64,000 bases of DNA from Ancylostoma caninum (taxonomy: Eukaryota; Nematoda; Chromadorea; Rhabditida; Ancylostomatidae): contig JBAJFG010000309.1 of NCBI GenBank assembly GCA_037903475.1, positions 2,046,001 through 2,110,000 on the forward strand, given 5' to 3'. The translations under genes and the position numbers were made by a program. The notes below the pieces were generated by a model. The model was not told the origin of the DNA. It saw only the letters and a list, made by a program, of their open reading frames with translations, and ran no database searches. Below, in pieces: positions 1 through 9,511 of this stretch. Numbering within the stretch: the stretch's first letter is position 1; each line of letters begins with the position of its first letter.

Positions 1-520
1 ATGTTCAAGGACATCAAGCATCGCAGCTTTCTCTCGAAGCAAGAAAAGAATAAACCCTGAGCACGCATGGAACTTCTGTAAAAAATAATTTGTAAACAGC
101 GCCATTTCAATCACGGCTATGGTAATCCATTGAAACTCCGCTGTTGCTTAATTGTTTTATTGTTGAAGAATTATTTCTACCACTTCACATCCCTGTTACA
201 GTTATTGTTCATTTTTTATTGCTTCTGGCTCTCGGACTGTTAATAATCTTTATAAGTTATCAATTTTTCACGTAGTTTGTATGTCTTGCCCTAGAAACAC
301 AATATTGTCCTAGAAATATGATGTTTGTCAGGGCTACGTAACGTATTGCATGCTATGGTAGACATTTAAGATACGCCAGGTCAGGTTTCGATAATACTCG
401 TGTTGATACTCCTGACGACTATTATTTTCAAGTGTGCGTATGTTGGATAGATATGAGCATCTAGGACCTCGCCCTCTAGTAAGTGATCTCAATCCTGAGC
501 AGAGGCAGATCTTCTTGCAG
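1..520. other. Unassigned leading region
   Basis: The window opens with a short reading frame of 19 codons (bases 1..60, plus) that ends at a TGA and could be the tail of an exon cut by the window edge, but it is too short to assign. The remainder is AT-rich. A pyrimidine-rich stretch ending in TTGCAG at 509..520 looks like a splice acceptor for the helicase-like piece that follows. Nothing else can be supported. Confidence 0.3.
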
Positions 521-654
521 TGAGGTTCTCTACTTCGGCGGCACCTTTTATGTTCATCGACATACCAGGCTCGTGTACGCCAACTGCTCGCGAGCCACAC
601 TACAATGCGCCAGAGGCGAGGACCTACCTCGAACTGATCCGGCGGCTTGTAGGT
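521..654 (+). pseudogene. Superfamily-1 (UPF1/DNA2-like) helicase fragment, one exon
   Basis: In one frame this stretch reads PFMFIDIPGS, then about ten residues later HYNAPEARTYLELIRRLV. That is the pattern of the second RecA-like domain of UPF1/Nam7-type superfamily-1 helicases: a strand ending in a small-residue turn, then N-x-x-E-A and a helix ending in V. These enzymes unwind nucleic acid using ATP. The piece has an acceptor-like TTGCAG just before it and a GTAAGG donor right after it, so it may be a real exon. The next motif of the family (an I-G-V-I-T-like strand) was not found downstream, and neither were the Walker motifs upstream. The best reading is an isolated exon from a decayed or transposed helicase copy. 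The family call is a motif judgement only. Confidence 0.4.
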
Positions 655-1454
655 AAGGGCATCGCTCCTGGGAACATGAAAAAAAAACAAAACAGCCCAT
701 GTTCAAAAACGCCTTTCTGCCAAATCTCTCTTTCAGTTCGAAAAATCAGGTCTTGCGCAGTTGTCAGCTGTCGAGCCCGTGCAATTCCGAGTAGAATGGT
801 ATACAATACGTGGTACTTCCTTTCATGCTGGGCTGAAAAACCCCGACTGAGACAAATGCCCCGTATAGCTCAGGGGGGTTGGCGAGAGAGCACGCAATAT
901 GAGAGGGCGTCTGAGGCGAGTGTGACACGGACGGGGCATCTGTCTCGCCCTGGATTCTCCGTCGGGAGTGAACGAAACTACCAATAATTACATATCATTC
1001 TGCTCAAAATTTGATTCTGATTTCAGCTGACGAGTGCGCCACTTTCAATTCTCCCAAATAGAGAAGATATCGTGGTTTTTACGTTCTAGGAAGTTTCTCA
1101 GTTATTCTTGTCTGCACTTCTGTCGCTCCACTACCACCTAGTGTAACGTCGCTTTGTTATTCCGTCTGGCAACTGCGCAACACCTACTTTCTTGAGCTGA
1201 AGGTGATATTCCAGGCCAAAGCCTAGATTTCAGGCTATCTCCAGCAGTTTTTCTCAACCCGTGTTCGCCGACGACTCCTGAGCTTCATGTTTCCTAACGC
1301 TGTTTCGTACGTAGGATTTAATCCACAACTGCGCGTTCCATGTATTTCTTCCTCCCCCGAATAAAATGCACGACTTTCTGCACCCCTTTGCGATCCGGGC
1401 TCCCCCAACGGCGCTACCGTAAGTGATGGTGGGTTGAGACGCGTCTCAGGTTAT
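655..1454. other. Intergenic region with one dispersed repeat
   Basis: No gene was recognised. Bases about 914..972 recur at 42494..42552 with few differences (see the separate entry). An open frame continues from the helicase-like piece to 987 but shows no known motif after 654. Confidence 0.4.
914..972 (+). repeat. Dispersed 59-bp repeat, copy 1
   Basis: This segment matches 42494..42552 in the same orientation, sharing the run GGATTCTCCGTCGGGAGTGA and a short internal inverted repeat (GAGACGGATGGGGCATCTGTCTC-like in both copies). It belongs to an interspersed family; no ends or target duplication were identified. Confidence 0.7.
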
Positions 1455-1649
1455 GATGAAAGGGCCCTAGACCGGGGGCGCCAAGGAGACCACACTTGCG
1501 GTCTAGTTCAAGCCCCGAAACCGGTGTGTGAAAAACTGAACAACATTTTAGCTCTCTTACGTTCTTCTCTAAGCTCTCATTTCTTTCACTTTATCTTAAA
1601 GTAATATCGTTTTGTTCTACATCCATTAATAACCTGTGTCTGTTTCAAT
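1455..1649 (+). repeat. Dispersed ~195-bp repeat family, copy 1
   Basis: Bases 1455..1649 match 8618..8813 in the same orientation over their whole length with scattered substitutions. Near the 5' part lies TCTAGTTCAAGCCCC, which resembles a polymerase III B box, so a tRNA-derived SINE is possible. No A box or poly-A tail was confirmed. Confidence 0.7.
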
Positions 1650-2440
1650 GTGTACTGCTGAGGAAGGATGGTGACGTGAGGACTCTCCCACTCCCATCAA
1701 TGAACCAGTATCTACACGCAATACGCATGTAGAGAGAATTAGGAGTAGAGTATATGTGGACTGCTAGATAACAAGCTTTAGAGAACACCTTTATTCACAT
1801 TCAAACTCCGGTATCATAGGTTAGGCATCTTACTTTCCGGGCCATTCCTAGAGGGACCGGGTCTTTTCGCACCTCTCTTATCGAACACAGCCTTTACACT
1901 TTCCCCGTGGCATCTCTTTCTCTCCTGTGTTGCTTCCGGTGGTATCCCATAACGTAAGGAGGCTTCCTCTAGTGTCATTTACTAAATAACATAAATTTCA
2001 ATACAATATCTCTGGTGAAATGCTAGAACGGAACAATAAGAGTTTCTTACACATGCTTGTCAATGCGCAACCGCAAAGTCCTTTTATCTACAAGCACGAA
2101 CAAAATCTGATATGACGGATCCTTCTTTTTCATTTCTTGCATTTTATTTATCAGCAGACGCTTGAAGGAACACGCCATTTCATAATCCGAGCGCTCGTTT
2201 GGCGTTAAAACCCTTCCAATAGTTACTTTCTGATCTGCAAACAAATCTAGCTTTCTCGAAACAATAATATATCATTAGCCTAAATTTTGTGGGTATAATT
2301 AATGTTTTTGTATGCAGAAAAAATTGTTAGTTTTCATCCAATATACTCATTCTTCATTTTACCATCATTTTAGTTACTTCATTACAGGTTAAACACCTTT
2401 TGACGTCTTTTTGATGAACTAGGATGCATTACGCACTAGG
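1650..2440. other. No gene seen
   Basis: AT-rich sequence without a recognisable coding region. A 65-codon minus-strand open frame (2047..2244) has no motif or supporting splice context. Confidence 0.4.
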
Positions 2441-2746
2441 TATAGTGGAGTCGTTTTGACAGTGCGTTTTCCGCGACAGCGGCTCCCTGGCATTGGAGCA
2501 CGCAGCGCGGTCGGTCAAAAAGTTGACCTATGATTCATCTAGTATCTTTGAAGAGTTTTGTAGCTTGTTTCTCCTTATATTGTTCTTTCTCAGCTCTTAG
2601 AACAAATGAAGAAGGGAACAAACGATAAAACCCGTCAAAGAAGCCGGATCCATCGTGGGTCAACTGTTTGACCAAATGCACTGCGTGCTCCAATGCCAGC
2701 GGAGCCGCTACCGCGGACAATGCACTGTCAAAACGACTCCACTCTA
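2441..2746. mobile_element. Foldback MITE, ~306 bp
   Basis: The left arm (about 2441..2535) and right arm (about 2655..2746) are inverted copies of each other. Both carry GTGGAGTCGTTTTGACAGTG near the outer end and CTGGCATTGGAGCACGCAG further in. The arms are about 90 bp with small differences and enclose a spacer of about 120 bp with no coding potential. The structure is that of a non-autonomous terminal-inverted-repeat element; a clear target duplication was not identified. Confidence 0.7.
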
Positions 2747-4269
2747 CACACCATAATTTACGCCTAAAATGCAGCAGCCACTTTTTGGCGCCAAAACCAC
2801 TAGTGTTCGGGAAGTTTCCACCTTTTTGATATTTATTGGAATTTCCTCGTCAATACAGCCAACATTGCTCCCTATTGTGCTTCTGATTATTCCTGGTATA
2901 TTTTAGCATGAACCTATCGTAAGTTCTTTTGAGTTTTGGCATGTTTTTCAGTAACTGTTGAAACACTAATCCAAAATATGGACACATCGAATTTTACGCC
3001 TAGTTTTTGGTTGCATGCATTTTCTATGATGTTCTAACGCTTCACTGAACTACTTTCTACTAAATTGTAGTTCCCTTCTAACCTTTGTGTGCAATATATG
3101 TATGTTCAATCATACGCACGAAAAACAACGGTTCTGAATTTGATGTGATGTGTACGATATTGAGCTGCGAGACGGATATCACGGCGAGGAAGGCATTAGA
3201 AGCGCTCTGGACATCCGCAAGGAATCCGAGCATTAACAACCGCAACGAATGTCTCTCAATCACTAATGACTTTCTTTCCTTTCTATCACTACGCAAGCTG
3301 TAGATTGGCGCGATAATCGCACTTATATACCATCTGTGGTGCAAAGTGACACCCAGTCGTTTGCGAAGAGTGTCTGCATCGGTGCGAACATACGAAAAGC
3401 GGTGGATTCTAGAGGTTGGTTCGCCTTGCCTCTAAGAGTGGTTCTCTTTGGTGAGTCCAGAACAATGCCGGGCTAGCCAGGAGGGAGGAAACATTTGGTG
3501 GCTGAGAACGTGAATTTGAACTCCACACCACTTTCAGGCATTTGACAAATACGTTCTCGTCGAAACGTTAGGCCAATATTAAAAGATCCACCTAACAACC
3601 TGGAAGAAGCAGAAGCATTATTTCACGATTATGATAGAAATTGTTGTGCCGATAAATAGAGCACAGAAAACATACACGACTACACATTTGACATTCGATC
3701 TTGTAACAGCTTGAGAAAGTATCTATGGAAGAATGCAGTATAGTTGTATTCATGGTCGTCCTGATTCAGTGTTTTTACTTTGCGGCCATATCACTACATC
3801 ATCACACATCACTAGCACGAGCTCATGCAATGTCAGTAGCGTAGCTGTGTAAGCCTGGACTGGTTTCATCACCTGTGTGTGGAACTGTTACCGGCCTGCA
3901 ATAGTTTCATTCAGAGAATGAATGAAGCTTCTATCGGAGAGCAGCGCTACACATCCGCTCTTGCACCAGCTCGCGCTAGTGATACTTAAAGATCATGACT
4001 TATAATAACGGGATTACTCTGTATGTGTGTGTTTGTGCGTTTGTCAGTGTGAAATTCAGAAGATGTGGCGTAGAGCGAAGAAAATGCTCTAGAACGGGTC
4101 CACTGCCTCGGTAAGGGTGCGCCGGCGCCCAAAAGTGGGCGAAACGCCAGCATTAAGAGCAGGAGTAGGCAGTAGGCCTTTCGATGGATAATATATTGAC
4201 AATTAGTTAACTACCAGTTCGAGAAATGTTAGCGACCAACATCATAACAGTAATGATAAGTTCACACAA
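2747..4269. other. No gene seen
   Basis: Overlapping open frames on both strands at 3078..3344 show no family motif and no convincing splice context. The last 250 bases lead into the satellite array. Confidence 0.35.
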
Positions 4270-5090
4270 ATATAATTGGATCCATTACATAAATTCACCA
4301 CCCTCCACCCTTCTGCATTAAGAGCGGAGAGGGCATAAGGTCCTTTGGTGGAGGCGCCTTACTTGAATTCATTTAACTAGATCTATTATAAAAAATTTAC
4401 CATCCTCCACCCTCCTGCATTAAGAGCGGAGAGGGCATAAGGTTCTTTGGTGGAGGTGAAATTACTTATTAAGAATTCATTTATCCGGATCCGGATCCAG
4501 CATATAAATTCACCACCCTCCACCCTCCTGCATTAAGAGCGGAGAGGGCATAAGGCCCTTTGGTGGAGGTGTCTTACTTATCAAGAATTCATTTATCTGG
4601 ATCCATTATAAAAAAATTTACCATCCTCCACCCTCCTGCATTAAGATCGGAGAGGGCATAAGGTCCTTTGGTGGAGGTGAACTTACTTATTAAGAATTCA
4701 TTTATCTGGATCCGTTGCATAAATTTACCACCCTCCACCCTCCTGCATTAGGAGCGGAGAGGGCATAAGGCCCTTTGGTGGAGGTATCTTACTTATTACG
4801 AATTCGTTTATCTATGTAAGTCCATTCTAAAAAAATAAAATAAAATAATAAAATAAAAAAATAAAAAATGAATAAAAAAATTTACCACCCTCCACCCTCC
4901 TGCATTAAGAGCGGAGAGGGCATAAGGTCCTTTGGTGGAGGTGAACTTACTTATTAAGAATTCATTTATCCGGATCCATTATATAAATTCACCACCCTCC
5001 ACCCTCCTGCATTAAGAGCGGAGAGGGCATAAGGTTCTTTGGTGGAGGTGAACTTACTTATTAAGAATTCATTTATCTATTCGTATATTC
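4270..5090 (+). repeat. Tandem satellite, seven ~105-bp units with internal hairpins
   Basis: Seven units lie head to tail, their cores starting near 4297, 4401, 4512, 4620, 4728, 4885 and 4990. Each core opens with CCACCCTCCACCCTCCTGC, holds GCATTAAGAGCGGAGAGGG and closes with CTTTGGTGGAGGTG, so the outer CACC-TCCACC and GGTGGAGGTG can pair and the inner CCCTCC can pair with GGAGAGGG. Spacers between cores are AT-rich and keep GAATTCATTTATC and GGATCC remnants. The sixth spacer is lengthened by an AATAAA-rich stretch (4826..4880). The units differ by only a few bases, which suggests recent expansion. Confidence 0.9.
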
Positions 5091-5613
5091 ATTAAATATC
5101 AAAGTAGTACACAATACCTTTTTCCAATCCCCTCTATTAAGCTGGCTCCATAAGCATCGAGATTACTGGTTCTTAATATAAAGAGAGGTCTTGCGTTCCA
5201 CCAGTTCTTCTACTATCAGTTATTGATCAATTAAATCAAAACAATAATTCCATTAATTCTCGATAATAATGTATTAGTAAAAATTTTCCGATAGATTCTA
5301 CTGCCATTAATTTTATGAAACAGTAATAGAGAGTATACGCAAGTAGTTACTAGCTGTTAGGTTCTATGAAGACACAAGACAACTTTAGCCATAGGTTAGG
5401 AATTACATTATCGCTGTGATAGGAAACCCTGTTACTAGTAAAATATATAGTTAGTTCAGGAGAACCCTGACGTGGTGTTGAGCATAAGAATCCAATGCAG
5501 TTTACGCCACGGGTAACGCTCCCCAGCGATGAAGAGACTTGCCCTAGCCGAGGAAGAAATAACCTCCGACAAGGAAACTGCATAAGAGTCTAGGAAGGAC
5601 CGCCTCAGACTCA
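5091..5613. other. Leader region between satellite and Penelope-like element
   Basis: No coding region was recognised. The stretch is bounded by the satellite on the left and by the first in-frame ATG of the endonuclease ORF on the right. It may hold the 5' part of the retroelement, but no conserved motif was seen. Confidence 0.3.
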
Positions 5614-6234
5614 ATGGACTTGTCCCCAAACAAAAACAATCCAAACACTCATAACAGTCTATGTTTTATGTTGTCCTCGTCTAATAATGATAGAAGGGAT
5701 AATCGATGCAATATTATCCAGCCATCGTACTTCAATGATAGAACAGGAGCTAGATGTAGTAGGAAGGAGTGTAGCATTTGTGATTCAATTAATTTCAATA
5801 ACTATGCAAAGAGCTCAACAACAAACTGCAGAATCAGGACGAACAAGCCTGATAATGCTAACTGTGATTGCAGGAACTTAGTTTATATGATCACTTGTCT
5901 AACATGTCACCTGCAATATGTAGGTGAAACTACGCAAACACTTAGATTCAGAGTCTGCCAACACAAAAGAAGTTTTGAGAAGCTAAATTTGAAAACCTTT
6001 CTGGTTACTCATTTCAAAGATACGGGACATAATCCACTACATTTTAGTATAGATATACTTGATCATATTTCTGGAGATGATAATATTAAAGCGCAACTGA
6101 GAGACAGGGAGTTAGCATGGATACAGTATATGATCACAGCATATCCTTTTGGTTTCAATAATCAAATTAAAGGTTTTGGCAACATCTCAGACAATGTAAG
6201 TCCGTTAGAGAAAAAGAATCACCCCTACTTTTGA
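5614..6234 (+). pseudogene. GIY-YIG endonuclease domain of the Penelope-like element
   Basis: The 206-codon frame carries cysteines C48, C53 and C56 and a C-x-C at residues 84..86. The nuclease core then begins: VYMITC (Y92), YVGET (Y102), the helix LRFRVCQHKRS with arginines at about 110 and 112, H134/H139 in THFKDTGH, and the acidic helix DRELAWI with E166. The YPFGFNNQI segment near the end matches the P-x-G-[LF]-N signature seen at this position in Penelope endonucleases. Such domains nick target DNA to prime reverse transcription. The ATG at 5614 is simply the first in-frame ATG; translation of a longer product may have been intended, because coding continues beyond the terminal TGA. Confidence 0.85.
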
Positions 6235-7330
6235 TGCCCTGTTAGAAGAGAAAGAAATAGAGGGAAGAAAAGAAGACCCAAAAAGAAAAGTAAGTGCATA
6301 GACAGATTGGAAAATATCGTAGGCGAAATTAACAATAGAAATGGTAACTCGTTGTATAGATTTTTCAGAACGCTAAACAAGTTCGACATAGATAGACTCC
6401 AGTGGCGGACGCAGGGGGGGGGGGGCGCCCCCCCCCCGAGAATGGGTCGCCAAATTTTCGAAATTACTTTACAATACAAATAAAAATCTTGTGTTAGTTT
6501 ATTTTTAATTGTTTATTTTTATTATTATTTTTAATATATTTTTTATTTATTGTTTATTATTATAATTAATATTATTATTAATTTTATTTTCCGTCTGGGT
6601 CCCCAAAACGGCGGAGACCCCACTTTTCTTCCCATGCCCCCTCTCCCGCCCACTTTCTGCGTCCGCCACTGATAGACTCATAGACACTGCGTTTAGTCCA
6701 CATTTCCATAAGTTCTCATACGAGTTGAAATATAAAATCTACGCTTTAGTTGCTATGCCCTTCTGGATGAAACAGAGTTATGTAAAGGAATTCAAGGATG
6801 ATATTGTTGAACGTGTTCAATATAAAGGCGATATTATGTATCGAATAAAGCTGAACAAAATTTTTAATAGTATGGAAGTAAGCGAATCTCAGCGATTTAT
6901 ATACCAAATCGTCCATCTGTAAATGATCTTAAAGTTAGAACAGCAAACAAAACTAATCCTCCCATATGCCTCAAACTTTTCAACTATAATAAATTTCTTG
7001 GAAGCCATAGTCAACAAGACATTTGTGATATAGAAAATAGCGAGTGTATCTGTGAAAGGCGCGCCGATTTTATTGATATACACCATAATCATATATGCAC
7101 AGGAAATCTAGACATAGTTGGAGACATCAACCTTAGAAATCTTTTTAGTAAAGGCACCAAGTATAGAGTGCATACTAGGATAAGTAAGAAAGAAATAAGG
7201 GATGAAGTACATAGGGTAACTACAGAGTTTGTAGGTAAAGACTCTCGCTAGATCTAGAGCTGGCAGATCTCTGGGGCAGAACTTAACACAAGTTATTGAA
7301 AACTATATATGTAAATGTATTAAACCCAAA
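6235..7330 (+). pseudogene. Linker and N-terminal RT region of the Penelope-like element
   Basis: Directly after the TGA the same frame gives RNRGKKRRPKKKSK, a strongly basic, nuclear-localisation-like stretch. After skipping the hAT-type MITE the frame resumes (LKYKIYALVAMPFWMKQSYV) to 6922. A one-base shift near 6900 then opens a frame with CICERR, HHNHICTGNLDIV and LRNLFSKGTKYR; an H-x-x-TG-(D/N)-L-x-I-x followed by L-x-K-G-x-x-(F/Y)-R pattern is characteristic of the N-terminal part of Penelope reverse transcriptases. A TAG near 7250 interrupts the path into the RT frame that follows. Assignment rests on pattern recognition. Confidence 0.7.
6400..6671 (+). mobile_element. hAT-type MITE, copy 1 (272 bp)
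   Basis: The element begins CAGTGGCGGACGCAG and ends CTGCGTCCGCCACTG, so it has terminal inverted repeats of about 15 bp followed by a G-run. It is flanked by a perfect 8-bp target duplication, ATAGACTC, at 6392..6399 and 6672..6679. An 8-bp duplication and a CAGTG-type terminus indicate the hAT superfamily. It has no ORF and is non-autonomous. Removing the element and one duplication restores the reading frame of the host retroelement. Confidence 0.95.
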
Positions 7331-8205
7331 TTGTTTAACTTATATGGTCCACAAAAAGTCAAGGAAGATGAATATAATGTAGAATCATTAAGAGAACTTC
7401 AGCGATATTTCGTAATCACATCTGTGGAAGCATCCTCCAGTTATAGTTCCACGTGTAAAAAGTTATTTATCAAGATGCTTAAGAAAGAAATGGAGCAAGC
7501 CGATATGGACGGTAGTACCTATGTTGCGACTTCAGTACAAGAGAATGATCTCAAGGAGATACATTATAGAATAATTAGAGGGTTGAACATTAAACAAGAA
7601 GAAAGGTTAGAAAGCATACCGAGAATATATGGGATATCAAAAATGCACAAGACCCCTATCAAATTTCGTTTCATCACTGGTGCTAAGAGATGTACCCTCA
7701 AACCACTAGCTACTACTCTGCAGATCATACATTGATGACATCCTACACATTTCAAACGATGCACTTAGTTTTGAAAATAGTCTCAAAGAAACTTACAGTC
7801 CTTGTCGAAAAGATAGACGGATTCCGTGACTGCGGAAACGCGGTGGGACCCGAACGAGGGATGAGGAGAGAGCATGCTCCAAGTGAGAGGGTGCAGTAGG
7901 TCCCAACGCGATTGTGCAGCCGCGACGATATGAAACCGCACGCGCAATCCGTCTATCTTTTCGACAAGGACTGTACCACCCTTCACTTTGTATAGAGAAA
8001 ACCAACCTCTCCCTATATGAAACCAACTTTCTAGATCTTAATATTTCGACAGATAAAGATGAAATTAACTACAGCCTATTCAATAAGATTGATAGCTATA
8101 ACTTTAAGGTTATTAGATATCCTAGTAATACGTCTAACATTCCCAAGCATATAATCATTAATACCTTTATCGGAGAAATAATAAGGATAAGTAGCACCTA
8201 AAGCA
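7331..8205 (+). pseudogene. Penelope-like reverse transcriptase, internally deleted
   Basis: The frame 7331..7735 contains FVITSVEASSSY followed by a C-K-K-x-F segment, and PRIYGISKMHKTP followed by RFITGAKRCTLKPL; P-x-(I/L)-Y-x-(L/I)-x-K-x-H-K and the R-x-I-x-(G/S) strand are RT motifs of this class. It then jumps straight to SYIDDILHISND, the Y-x-D-D catalytic box, so the segment between (fingers and first catalytic aspartate) is missing. A MITE lies at 7796..7973. After it the frame NFLDLNISTDKDEINYSLF and a later R-Y-P-S-N-T motif represent the distal RT region. The enzyme cannot be functional as read. Beyond 8205 similarity fades. Confidence 0.8.
7796..7973 (+). mobile_element. Tc1/mariner-type MITE, 178 bp, inserted in the RT
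   Basis: The outer ~30 bp on each side are inverted copies (CAGTCCTTGTCGAAAAGATA at the left, its complement at the right) and are flanked by TA on both sides (7794..7795 and 7974..7975). TA duplication plus short inverted ends fit a non-autonomous Tc1/mariner-class element. It has no coding capacity and interrupts the reverse transcriptase after the YIDD box. Confidence 0.9.
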
Positions 8206-8617
8206 AATATCAAGACTTTACCAGTAGGCTCACTGAGTTGTGCATCATATATGTAAGCAATAATAATCTTATCAAGTGGATATGGTTGTTAGAATACTGT
8301 GTCATGCTCTTAGAAGTAGACCATTCATAATGCGAAGATATGGCTTTGATAGCACCGTTAATTTTCAACCTCACCACTTGATAAGACGCAAGATATATGC
8401 CGAATAGGCAGATATTTAAATGAATACAGGCGGAAACGCATTCAAAAGTACTCGATGGTGACCTCAAGCATAGAGTGGTACATAAGCCAGCAGTAACTTA
8501 TCCTAGCTCACTGGACTACCTGATATCATCCTCTGTCTCTATTATTTGTGGTCATTCACTCACTCTCTTGTTTTCCTAAGAATACTAGGAACTTTCGAAG
8601 TCTCCTTGGGAACTACT
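8206..8617. other. Possible tail of the Penelope-like element
   Basis: An interrupted plus-strand frame (DFTSRLTELCIIYVS and later DYLISSSVSIICG-like) may be the extreme C-terminal part of the retroelement, but it lacks diagnostic residues. It ends where the dispersed repeat at 8618 starts. Confidence 0.3.
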
Positions 8618-8813
8618 GATGAAAGGGTCCTACACCCGGAGGCGCCAAGGAGACCACACTTCCGGTCTAGTTCAAGCCTCAAAACCGTTGTATGGAAAAC
8701 TGAACAACATTTTAGCTCTCCTATGTTCTTCTCTAAGCTCTCATTTCTTTCACTTTATCTTAAAGTAACATCGTTTTGTTCTACATCCATTAATAACTTG
8801 TGTCTCTTTCAAT
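8618..8813 (+). repeat. Dispersed ~195-bp repeat family, copy 2
   Basis: Direct match to 1455..1649 with substitutions, including the shared runs CTCTAAGCTCTCATTTCTTT and CATCCATTAATAAC. The two copies start at the same GATGAAAGGG and end at the same TTTCAAT, which defines the family's limits within this window. Confidence 0.75.
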
Positions 8814-9373
8814 CGTACCTATGATCACCACTTAGCTGTTTGTTTGCCTGTCTCATCGAAACGGCAGCATCGTACCCCCAGAATTCCGCCAGCTGATTAT
8901 GTTTATGTATTTGTGTACTGTCATCTGTATATGTATAGGTATAAGGATAAACTCTCATTGTTCGGCTGGGCGTGAGTTCAGAAGCGTGACTAGCAGCCTT
9001 CACTCTGACGACACTCACTAAGAAACAGAAGAAGACTTTAGGACAGATAATCAAAATGATTGCAGGATTTCATTAAGGTTGTGTGCATATATGGATCCAA
9101 AACGCAAAAAAAAAACAGAAGAATTGTCAAAGATCATGGAAATCGGTCATAGCGGAATTCATTGCAGCTGAGGAATGACCGCCTAAGATATCGGTGTGAA
9201 TGAAGAGAAAAGTAAAGAAAGAAACTAGTGTGAAGGTTCAATGATGCAAACTATTGTAAATCATTCGACTGCTGTGAAATTGATACGATCTGGGACGTCT
9301 GATCCGCAATTGATCGACAATTTTTCACTCGAAAATGTTCTAGTGGACCAAATGTCGGGACAAATGACTGGAA
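8814..9373. other. No gene seen
   Basis: No coding region or repeat boundary could be supported here. Confidence 0.35.
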
Positions 9374-9473
9374 TCATGATGAGGTGGATGAAAGGGGTAA
9401 AAGTTCTGAGATTGGCCCATCCAAACGAGTGGCCAATCAGAAGAACTTCATCCACCACTTTTGCCTCATCATG
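9374..9473. repeat. 100-bp imperfect palindrome (hairpin)
   Basis: CATGATGAGG and TGGATGAA on the left return as TTCATCCA and CCTCATCATG on the right, with TTCTGA-ATTGGCC pairing to GGCCAAT-CAGAA further in and a short loop near 9421..9430. The whole 100 bp can fold as one hairpin with small bulges. It could be a very small foldback MITE; no target duplication was confirmed. Confidence 0.8.
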
Positions 9474-9511
9474 ACTCGCATCCTACAAACCCCACCACAA
9501 TTGTATATAGC

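Larger units (their letters stand above)
5614..8205 (+). mobile_element. Penelope-like retroelement with N-terminal GIY-YIG domain (decayed)
   Basis: The order along the plus strand is a GIY-YIG endonuclease (5614..6234), a basic linker (6255..6399), the N-terminal part of the polyprotein (6680..7250), the start of the reverse transcriptase (7331..7735), a catalytic YIDD remnant (about 7725..7795) and the distal RT part (7974..8200). The endonuclease frame continues past a single TGA (6232..6234) into the linker and, once the MITE at 6400..6671 is ignored, on to 6922. Canonical Penelope elements carry GIY-YIG at the C-terminus; endonuclease-first elements are known as the permuted (Naiad-type) group. 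The copy is dead: it has a stop, a frameshift near 6900, a stop near 7250, a deletion of the central RT core and two insertions. A tandem arrangement of two partial copies is the alternative, but the shared frame argues against it. Confidence 0.8.
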
